From 66-474 sp964489055 (GTDB lineage: Bacteria; Pseudomonadota; Gammaproteobacteria; Xanthomonadales; Rhodanobacteraceae): a stretch of DNA of 28,521 nucleotides. Below the pieces are notes generated by a model. The model did not search any database and was not told the origin of the DNA. It saw only the letters and a program-made list of their open reading frames with translations. Made by a program: the position numbers and the translations under genes. Numbering within the stretch: the first letter of the stretch is position 1; each line of letters begins with the position of its first letter. This document shows, in pieces, positions 22,728 through 28,521 of the stretch. The DNA lies in NCBI GenBank assembly GCA_964489055.1, contig CAZAXF010000037.1, positions 1 to 28,521 of the forward strand, read 5' to 3'.

Positions 22728-23858
22728 ATGGCAGCAGCCAACGCCAGGACCAACCTGCTGGATTTCGATCGCGACGGACTGCGCACCTTCTTCGCCGGGC
22801 TTGGCGAGAAGCCGTATCGTGCCGACCAGGTGATGAAATGGATCTACCACCGCCTCGAAAGTGATTTCGGGGCGATGACCGATCTCGGCAAATCCCTGCG
22901 CGCCAAGCTGCAGGAAGTGGCCGTGGTGGCGCCGCCGAAGGCCTTGCTGGACAACGCTTCCAGCGACGGCACGCGCAAGTGGCTGCTGGGCATGGACGCG
23001 GGCAACGCGGTTGAAACCGTGTACATCCCCGAACCCACGCGCGGTACGCTGTGCGTGTCCTCGCAGATCGGCTGCGGGTTGAACTGCCGTTTCTGCTCCA
23101 CCGGGGCGCAGGGCTTCAACCGCAACCTCGGTACCGCGGAAATCATCGGGCAGGTCTGGTACGCCGGCAGGCAACTCGGAAACGTCACCCACCAGCAGCG
23201 CCGCATCACCAACGTGGTGATGATGGGCATGGGCGAGCCGTTGCTCAATTTCGACAATGTGGTGCGCGCGATGAGCCTGATGCGCGACGACCTGGGGTTC
23301 GGGCTGGCATCCAAGCGCGTGACGCTGTCCACCGCCGGGGTGGTACCGATGATCGACAAGCTGGGCGAGGTCGCCGACGTGTCGCTGGCGGTGTCGCTGC
23401 ACGCTCCCGACGATGCGCTTCGCACGCAACTGGTGCCGCTCAACAAGCGCTGGGGCATCGACGAACTGCTGGATGCCTGCGCGCGCTACGCCGCGCGCAG
23501 GCCGCGCACCACGATCACGTTCGAATACACCTTGATGAAGGGTGTCAACGACACACCCGCACTGGCCAGGCAACTGGTGAAGCTGATGCGCCGGCTGCCG
23601 GCCAAGGTGAACCTGATTCCGTTCAACCCGTTCCCGGGCACGCAGTACCAGCGATCGGACCCGGAGGCCATCCGCGCCTTCCAGGCCATCCTGCTCGATG
23701 CCGGGGTGCAAACGATGGTGCGGCGTACCCGCGGCGAAGACATCGACGCCGCCTGCGGACAACTCAAGGGCAGGGTGGCCGATCGCACGCGCCGCCATGC
23801 CGAATTCCAGCGCCGCGTCGAAGCGGCCCATGCGCGTGAGGTGCAGGATGCGGCGTAA
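22728..23858 (+). CDS. rlmN: Dual-specificity 23S rRNA/tRNA adenine-C2 methyltransferase RlmN
   Basis: The 376-residue radical SAM enzyme methylates A2503 of 23S rRNA and A37 of some tRNAs. The iron-sulfur cysteines are Cys116, Cys120 and Cys123 in CGLNCRFC. GMGEPLLNFDNV and the KVNLIPFNPFPG block are characteristic, and the C-terminal RTRGEDIDAACGQL holds the methyl-carrying cysteine. The N-terminal accessory domain (GLGEKPYRADQVMKWIYHR) is intact. The start ATG 22728 lies 89 bases after ndk. The stop overlaps the pilW start by 11 bases, so the two are coupled. Confidence 0.97.
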   Translation: MAAANARTNLLDFDRDGLRTFFAGLGEKPYRADQVMKWIYHRLESDFGAMTDLGKSLRAKLQEVAVVAPPKALLDNASSDGTRKWLLGMDAGNAVETVYIPEPTRGTLCVSSQIGCGLNCRFCSTGAQGFNRNLGTAEIIGQVWYAGRQLGNVTHQQRRITNVVMMGMGEPLLNFDNVVRAMSLMRDDLGFGLASKRVTLSTAGVVPMIDKLGEVADVSLAVSLHAPDDALRTQLVPLNKRWGIDELLDACARYAARRPRTTITFEYTLMKGVNDTPALARQLVKLMRRLPAKVNLIPFNPFPGTQYQRSDPEAIRAFQAILLDAGVQTMVRRTRGEDIDAACGQLKGRVADRTRRHAEFQRRVEAAHAREVQDAA

Positions 23859-24657
23859 CTGGTTTCCGGTTCTGGCGGTCATGGCGGCGGCGTTCGTGCT
23901 GGTCGCATGCAAGCACAACGACGGGATCATCAAATACCCGACGCAAATTCCCAACCTCAAGAACCCGCCGCGCGAGACCAAGCAGGAGGACATGCGCGAC
24001 GCGGCGCAGACCCACACGCAACTGGCCGCGGCCTACATGAAGCAGAACAACCTGAAGGAGGCCGAAACCGCGCTGCACAAGGCGATCAAGTTCGACAGCA
24101 AGTACATCCCCGCGCACACGATGCTGGCGATCCTGGAATGGCACATCGGCCGGCTGGACGAGGCGGACAAGGAATTCCGGACCGCCATTTCGCTGGATCC
24201 TTCCAATGGCGACACCAACAACAACTACGGGCAGTTCCTGTGCGAGCGCGGCGAGCAGCAGCAGGCCATGCGCTACTTCAAGCGTGCGCTGGCCGACCCG
24301 TTCTACAAGACCCCGGCGATGGCCAACACCAACGCCGGCAAGTGCCTGCTGAAGAACGGCGACTACGCGCAGGCCGCGCCCTACCTGCACAAGGCGCTGG
24401 AAACCAATCCCGGCTATGACGCGGCGTTGCTGGCCATGGCCGAGCTCGATTTCCGCAAGGGCGAGCCCTTCAAGGCACGCGGGTACCTGCAACGGTTCGA
24501 GGGCGTGGGCCAGGCCACGCCCGAGTCGTTGATGCTCGGGTACCAGATTGCAACACGGCTTGGTGACAGGGAGACGGCCACCAGTTATTCCAACCGTCTG
24601 CACGATCAGTTTCCGAATTCGAAGCAGGCGCAAGCATTGAACGACTCCAGCCCATGA
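23848..24657 (+). CDS. pilW: Type IV pilus biogenesis lipoprotein PilW/PilF
   Basis: The 269-residue product has a lipoprotein signal (hydrophobic run 7-19, lipobox LVAC with Cys21) and then about six TPR units (55-230; for example AAAYMKQNNLKEAETALHKA and NNNYGQFLCERGEQQQAMRYF). This matches PilF/PilW, the outer-membrane pilotin that helps the secretin PilQ assemble. The start ATG 23848 is chosen inside the rlmN 3' end because it alone gives the lipoprotein signal; the frame is open further upstream. The TGA overlaps the next start as ATGA. The organism is therefore likely to make type IV pili. Confidence 0.92.
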   Translation: MRRNWFPVLAVMAAAFVLVACKHNDGIIKYPTQIPNLKNPPRETKQEDMRDAAQTHTQLAAAYMKQNNLKEAETALHKAIKFDSKYIPAHTMLAILEWHIGRLDEADKEFRTAISLDPSNGDTNNNYGQFLCERGEQQQAMRYFKRALADPFYKTPAMANTNAGKCLLKNGDYAQAAPYLHKALETNPGYDAALLAMAELDFRKGEPFKARGYLQRFEGVGQATPESLMLGYQIATRLGDRETATSYSNRLHDQFPNSKQAQALNDSSP

Positions 24658-25601
24658 CCGATCGCGAAGCTTCCCCGGACCTGCCAACCCCCGCGACACC
24701 GGCACCCGGCGACGGGCCTGCCGCCAACCACACCGGAACCACCGACGCGAGCCTGGGACAGCGCCTGCGCGCGGCGCGCGAAGCACGCGGATTGTCGATC
24801 CCCGAATGCGCCACCCGGTTGCACCTGCCCGTCAGGGTGTTGCGGCGCCTGGAATCGGATGATTGGGGATCGCCCGAGCATTTCGTGTTCCTGCGCGGCG
24901 CGCTGAAAGGCTATGCCCACCTCCTGGACCTGCCGGAGGGCAGTTGCGACGCGGTGTTGCGGCAGGCGGCGCCGGAGGCACAACCGGAACTGGTCACGGT
25001 GGCGCACACCACGCCCGCACGCTGGCTGTTGCAGCGCTACGGTACCGCGGCGATCTACATCGTGTTGACGGCATTCATCGCGGTGCCGCTGGTGATACTC
25101 GGGTTGCGCGGCGGACTGGAGCGCCCGGCCACACGGATGGTCTCGCTCGACCATGCCGCCAACACACCGCCGCCTGCACCGGACACCGGCGCCGCCGCCG
25201 GCGCGGATTCCGGCCCGGACGCAGCGCCGGACACCACGCCGTTTCGTGCGTCGATGACGCCATTCGCCGCCATTGGCCTGCGCGACACTGAAGCTGCGCC
25301 CGCGCCGGCAGCACCCACGCAGGTGGCGACCGACCAGCACACGCTGGCGATTTCCGCCACCGCCGACTGCTGGTTCGCGATCACCGATGCCGGTGGCAAG
25401 CAGCTCGACTCGGGCATGCTGCATGCCGGGGACAAGCGCACCTGGCACGCGAGCGGCCCGCTGCACGTCACCCTGGGCAATGCCGGTGGCGTCCAGGTGA
25501 CCGAGGACGGCAAGGCGGTGGACCTCAGTGCCTTCGGTCGCGCCAGCGTGGCGCGGCTCGATCTGTTCGCCGGCGCGGCCGGCGGCACCGAATCCGACTG
25601 A
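24654..25601 (+). CDS. rodZ: RodZ-like protein (HTH_25, one membrane helix, DUF4115)
   Basis: The 315-residue protein has a Pro/Ala/Thr-rich N-terminal tail, a cytoplasmic helix-turn-helix domain (about 33-97; LGQRLRAAREARGLSIPECA), one membrane helix (about 131-150), a long Pro/Ala-rich periplasmic linker (about 160-225) and a beta-sheet DUF4115 domain (about 235-310; CWFAITDAGGKQLDSG). This is the layout of RodZ, which links MreB to the cell-wall elongation machinery. It starts within the pilW stop (ATGA). In E. coli the corresponding place holds rodZ-ispG-hisS; here the next gene is yfgM. Identification rests on domain order and synteny. Confidence 0.85.
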   Translation: MTDREASPDLPTPATPAPGDGPAANHTGTTDASLGQRLRAAREARGLSIPECATRLHLPVRVLRRLESDDWGSPEHFVFLRGALKGYAHLLDLPEGSCDAVLRQAAPEAQPELVTVAHTTPARWLLQRYGTAAIYIVLTAFIAVPLVILGLRGGLERPATRMVSLDHAANTPPPAPDTGAAAGADSGPDAAPDTTPFRASMTPFAAIGLRDTEAAPAPAAPTQVATDQHTLAISATADCWFAITDAGGKQLDSGMLHAGDKRTWHASGPLHVTLGNAGGVQVTEDGKAVDLSAFGRASVARLDLFAGAAGGTESD

Positions 25602-25624
25602 TTCTCCTGTATGCTAGGCGGTTT

Positions 25625-25639
25625 CCGCGCTTCGCGCGG
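25625..25639 (+). promoter_or_regulatory. Small GC hairpin between rodZ and yfgM
   Basis: ccgcgc (25625-25630) and gcgcgg (25634-25639) pair around ttc. No T-run follows, so it is not a clear terminator; it may shape the yfgM leader. Confidence 0.35.
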
Positions 25640-25664
25640 GTGTCCGTGTGCACGTGGGTGAGCG

Positions 25665-26327
25665 ATGGCTTTCGACGATTTCGACGAGTACGAACAGGGC
25701 GAGAAGGTCCGCAAGTGGCTCAAGGAAAATGGCATCGCGATCCTGGTCGGCGTGGTGCTGGCACTGGCCCTGATCTTCGGGTACCGCAAGTGGCAGGCGC
25801 ATAAGGCCAACCACGAAGTCCAGGCCGCCGGCCAGTTCGCGGTCGTCCGGAATGCGGTGGCCGGTGACAAGAAGCAGGCCATGACGGCCGCGCTGGAGGA
25901 CCTGCAGAAAAACTACGCCGACACCCCCTACGCCGCCCTTGGCAGCGCCACGGTGGCCGAATACGACGTGGGAAAGGGCGACCTGAAACCGGCGGCGAAG
26001 AACCTCCAGTGGGCGGTCACCCACAGCGACCAGCCGGCATTGAAGTCATTGTTTTCGCTGCGCCTGGCGCGGGTGCTGCTGGCGCAGGGTCACGCGCAAC
26101 AGGCGCTCACCACGCTCGACGCGATTCCCTCCGGCGACTACGCCGGCCTGCGCGAGGAACTTCGCGGCGACGCGCTGCTCAAACTCGGCAAGGCAAACGC
26201 CGCGCACGATGCCTATCGCGACGCGCTGGCCAGGCTTGGTGACGATGCACCGACGCGCAACGCCCTGCAGATGAAGCTGGACAACCTTTCGCAGTCGCTG
26301 GCTGCGCAGACCGGAAATCGCAAGTAA
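25665..26327 (+). CDS. yfgM: YfgM-family TPR protein (ancillary SecYEG subunit)
   Basis: The 220-residue protein has a short cytoplasmic start (FDDFDEYEQGEKVRKWLKEN), one membrane helix (about 23-41) and a periplasmic TPR_21 domain with repeats such as LGSATVAEYDVGKGDLKPAAKNLQWAV and LRLARVLLAQGHAQQALTTLDAIP. E. coli YfgM binds PpiD at the Sec translocon and helps hand over secreted proteins. The opening block and length (about 206 in E. coli) fit. The next gene, bamB, starts immediately after its TAA. Confidence 0.93.
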   Translation: MAFDDFDEYEQGEKVRKWLKENGIAILVGVVLALALIFGYRKWQAHKANHEVQAAGQFAVVRNAVAGDKKQAMTAALEDLQKNYADTPYAALGSATVAEYDVGKGDLKPAAKNLQWAVTHSDQPALKSLFSLRLARVLLAQGHAQQALTTLDAIPSGDYAGLREELRGDALLKLGKANAAHDAYRDALARLGDDAPTRNALQMKLDNLSQSLAAQTGNRK

Positions 26328-27557
26328 ATGAATCGACGCCACCTCGTACTGTTGCCATTGCTGGTCGCGTTGCTGGCGTTGTCCGGCTGCGGGTTGTTCA
26401 ACAAGATCTTCAAGCGCGGTGGCAACCTGCATGAACCAAGGCCCCTGGCGGAATTCACGCCCTCGCTGCAGGTCCAGGAGGTGTGGTCGACGCGGATCGG
26501 GGACGGCGCCGGCCGCTCGGGCGTGCGCCTGCGTCCCGTGTATGCCGACGGCAAGCTGTACCTGATCAGCACCGACGGCAAGCTGGAAGCGCTGGACGCC
26601 AGCAACGGCAAGACACTGTGGAAGAAGTCCACCCGCACCGGTGACGGCATCTGGCCTTTTCGGCGCAGCAAGCCGGGTCCCGATGCCCGCTACGCGGGTG
26701 GGCCGAGCGTGTCGGGCAACCTGCTGGTGGTCGGCACGCAGGATGGCCACGTCTACGCTTATGACGCATCCAGCGGCAAGGAACGGTGGCGTGCGACGGT
26801 GGACAACGAGGTCATCTCACCGCCCGCGATCGACGCCGGAACGGTCTACGTGCGCACCAATTCCGGCTACGTGTACGCCTTCGACGCCGACACCGGCAAG
26901 CGCAAGTGGGTGAACGACCAGGCAAGCATCCCCTTGCTGAGCCTGCGCGGCAATGGTGCGCTGCTGGCAACGCACGGCATCGTGGTGTTCGGCAGTGACG
27001 ACGGCCATCTCGTTTCGCTGCGTGCCGATTCGGGCTCCATCCAGTGGAAGCTGCCGGTGGCCAAGGGCCTGGGCCGCACCGACATTCAGAAGCTCAACGA
27101 TGCCGACGGCACGCTGCAACTGGATGGCTCCACGGTATACGTCACCGCCTACCACGGTGAACTGGCCGCCGTCGACGCGCCCCGCGGGCAGGCGTTGTGG
27201 AGCCGGCCGTTTTCGAGCTACGTCGGGATGGGCGTGGCCAGCAACGAACTGATCGGCGTGGACGACAACTCCGTCGTCTGGGCCCTGTCCAAGAGCAGCG
27301 GCGCCGACCTGTGGAAGCAGGATGCGCTGGAATACCACTGGCTCACCGCGCCGGCGATCCAGGGCGACCACGCCGTGGTCGGCGGCGTCGACGGCTACAT
27401 CCACTGGCTGGATCTTTCCGACGGCAAGCTTGCCGCGCGCGTGCGCATGTCGCGTGACGCGATCCGCGCGCGCCCGGTGGTGGAAGGCGACATGGTGTAC
27501 GTCGAGGACGTCAAGGGCCACGTGACCGCGTACCGGGTCGCGGGCGGCAATTCCTGA
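26328..27557 (+). CDS. bamB: Outer membrane protein assembly factor BamB
   Basis: The 409-residue lipoprotein has a signal with lipobox LSGC (Cys21) and then an eight-bladed PQQ-type beta-propeller. The blades are visible as repeated motifs of the form 'DGKLYLISTDGKLEALDASNGKTLW', 'DGHVYAYDASSGKERW' and 'SGYVYAFDADTGKRKW'. BamB is a periplasmic lipoprotein of the BAM complex and binds BamA to help fold outer-membrane proteins. The ATG is directly adjacent to the yfgM stop (no gap), indicating one operon. Length is near that of E. coli BamB (392). Confidence 0.96.
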   Translation: MNRRHLVLLPLLVALLALSGCGLFNKIFKRGGNLHEPRPLAEFTPSLQVQEVWSTRIGDGAGRSGVRLRPVYADGKLYLISTDGKLEALDASNGKTLWKKSTRTGDGIWPFRRSKPGPDARYAGGPSVSGNLLVVGTQDGHVYAYDASSGKERWRATVDNEVISPPAIDAGTVYVRTNSGYVYAFDADTGKRKWVNDQASIPLLSLRGNGALLATHGIVVFGSDDGHLVSLRADSGSIQWKLPVAKGLGRTDIQKLNDADGTLQLDGSTVYVTAYHGELAAVDAPRGQALWSRPFSSYVGMGVASNELIGVDDNSVVWALSKSSGADLWKQDALEYHWLTAPAIQGDHAVVGGVDGYIHWLDLSDGKLAARVRMSRDAIRARPVVEGDMVYVEDVKGHVTAYRVAGGNS

Positions 27558-27637
27558 CCGCGGCCTTAATGGGGCCTGCGCCGGGCGCCACCGCTCCGTG
27601 CCCGCGAAGCCGCAAGGCCTGACGCCGCGTGGTTTGT

Positions 27638-27655
27638 GCGATCATCCCTGATCGC
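27638..27655 (+). promoter_or_regulatory. der: Perfect seven-pair hairpin upstream of der
   Basis: gcgatca (27638-27644) and tgatcgc (27649-27655) pair perfectly around tccc. It ends 22 bases before the GTG start of der, in the 120-base bamB-der gap. It could influence der translation or be a protein site; no U-run follows. Confidence 0.4.
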
Positions 27656-27677
27656 TGCTTCGGATGGATTTCCTGTC

Positions 27678-28521
27678 GTGCTCCCGGTAGTCGCCCTGGT
27701 CGGCCGTCCCAATGTCGGCAAATCCACGCTGTTCAACGCGTTGACCCGCAGCCGCGATGCGCTGGTCGCGGACATGCCGGGCGTCACGCGCGACCGGCGC
27801 TACGGCGTATGCCGGGTGGGCGAGCGGCCATTCGTGGTGGTCGATACCGGCGGGCTTACCGGCGAGCGCGTGGAAATGGATGCGCTCACCGAACGGCAGG
27901 TGCAGTTCGCGATCGACGAGGCCTCGGCGTGCGTGCTGCTGGTCGACGCGCGCGAAGGCCTGCTGCCGCAGGACCGCACGATCCTCGCGCGCCTGCGCCG
28001 CACCGGCAAGCCGGTACTGCTCGCCGTCAACAAGACCGACGGGCTCGAGCCTGCGGGCGCCCTGGCCGAATTCGCTGCGCTGGGCGTGGCCGACTCGCTG
28101 GCCATCGCCGCCGCGCACGCACGTGGCGTCGATGCATTGCTGGCAGCCCTGGATCCGCACCTGCCGGTCGACGCCGATGCGCAGGCGATCGCGGCCGATG
28201 AAACCGGCGCCACGCGCGTTGCGATCGTCGGCCGGCCGAACGTCGGCAAGTCCACGCTGGTCAACCGCCTGCTGGGCGAGGAGCGGGTGGTGGTCTCGGA
28301 CATCGCCGGCACCACGCGCGATGCGATCCACGTGCCGCTGGAGCGCGACGGAAAACGGTATCTCCTGATCGACACCGCCGGCGTGCGGCGCCGTGCCCGG
28401 GTCGAGGAGGCGGTGGAAAAATTCAGCGTCATCAAGGCCCTGCAATCGATCGCCGCGGCCGATGTTGCGGTGGTGATGCTGGATGCGGGCGAGGGCGTCA
28501 CCGACCAGGACCTGGCCCTGA
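27678..28521 (+). CDS. der: Ribosome-assembly GTPase Der (EngA), 3' end missing
   Basis: From GTG 27678 the frame is open for 281 codons to the window edge; the last base shown is the first of the next codon, so the final 'tga' is out of frame. Two tandem GTPase domains are visible: GRPNVGKSTLFNAL, DTGG and NKTD in the first, and GRPNVGKSTLVNRLL, DTAG in the second. That double G-domain is unique to Der/EngA, which acts in 50S subunit maturation. The GTG is chosen because the P-loop follows at the expected distance (LPVVALVGRPNVGKS). The remainder of G domain 2 and the KH-like domain lie outside the window. Confidence 0.95.
   Translation, partial: MLPVVALVGRPNVGKSTLFNALTRSRDALVADMPGVTRDRRYGVCRVGERPFVVVDTGGLTGERVEMDALTERQVQFAIDEASACVLLVDAREGLLPQDRTILARLRRTGKPVLLAVNKTDGLEPAGALAEFAALGVADSLAIAAAHARGVDALLAALDPHLPVDADAQAIAADETGATRVAIVGRPNVGKSTLVNRLLGEERVVVSDIAGTTRDAIHVPLERDGKRYLLIDTAGVRRRARVEEAVEKFSVIKALQSIAAADVAVVMLDAGEGVTDQDLAL

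Noticed and set aside
22362..24017. Long - strand frame opposite ndk and rlmN
   Set aside because: Shadow of two confidently assigned genes; no domain or start signal.

Overview
The window is a high-GC chromosomal segment with densely packed housekeeping genes. Gene content and order (lapB next to O-antigen initiation genes; ndk-rlmN-pilW-rodZ-like-yfgM-bamB-der; REP-like and 'gggactc' repeats) suggest a gammaproteobacterium of the order Lysobacterales/Xanthomonadales (Xanthomonadaceae or Rhodanobacteraceae). This placement is inferred from synteny and protein resemblance, not from a marker-gene search. No rRNA, tRNA, CRISPR array, prophage or insertion sequence was seen.

Region 1 (1-5084) is an envelope polysaccharide block on the + strand. 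It holds the 3' part of lapB (LPS assembly regulator), a WecA/WbpL-type polyprenyl-phosphate sugar-phosphate transferase, a WbpM/FlaA1-type nucleotide-sugar dehydratase, and galU, followed by a REP-like inverted repeat. The first three genes overlap and probably form one transcription unit.

Region 2 (5139-9451) holds a PuuB-like FAD amine oxidoreductase, an opposing DUF819 membrane protein, a truncated remnant of a second copy of the oxidoreductase, and an exported di-heme cytochrome c peroxidase/MauG-type protein.

Region 3 (9622-14507) is the most accessory-looking part. An AraC-type regulator is divergent from a five-gene cassette: a MddA-like thiol S-methyltransferase, a GFA/CENP-V zinc protein, a UbiE-like methyltransferase, a Cys-rich DUF1326 protein, and a Met/Cys/His-rich DUF2182 membrane protein. 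Together they look like an uncharacterised methylation and metal- or thiol-handling system.

Region 4 (14508-17523) holds a 28-bp tandem repeat, a DUF456 membrane protein, a small methyltransferase, a second copy of the repeat leading into a decayed DUF456 pseudogene, then a TerC-family transporter and a hairpin.

Region 5 (17535-22055, - strand) is a fatty-acid beta-oxidation locus: a PsrA-like TetR regulator with a clear promoter and PsrA-type operator, then a FadB/FadN-type fusion and a thiolase, with a G-quadruplex-type heptamer repeat between the two enzyme genes.

Region 6 (22072-28521, + strand) is conserved housekeeping: ndk behind a structured leader, rlmN, pilW/pilF, a RodZ-like protein, yfgM, bamB, and the 5' part of der, which runs off the window.
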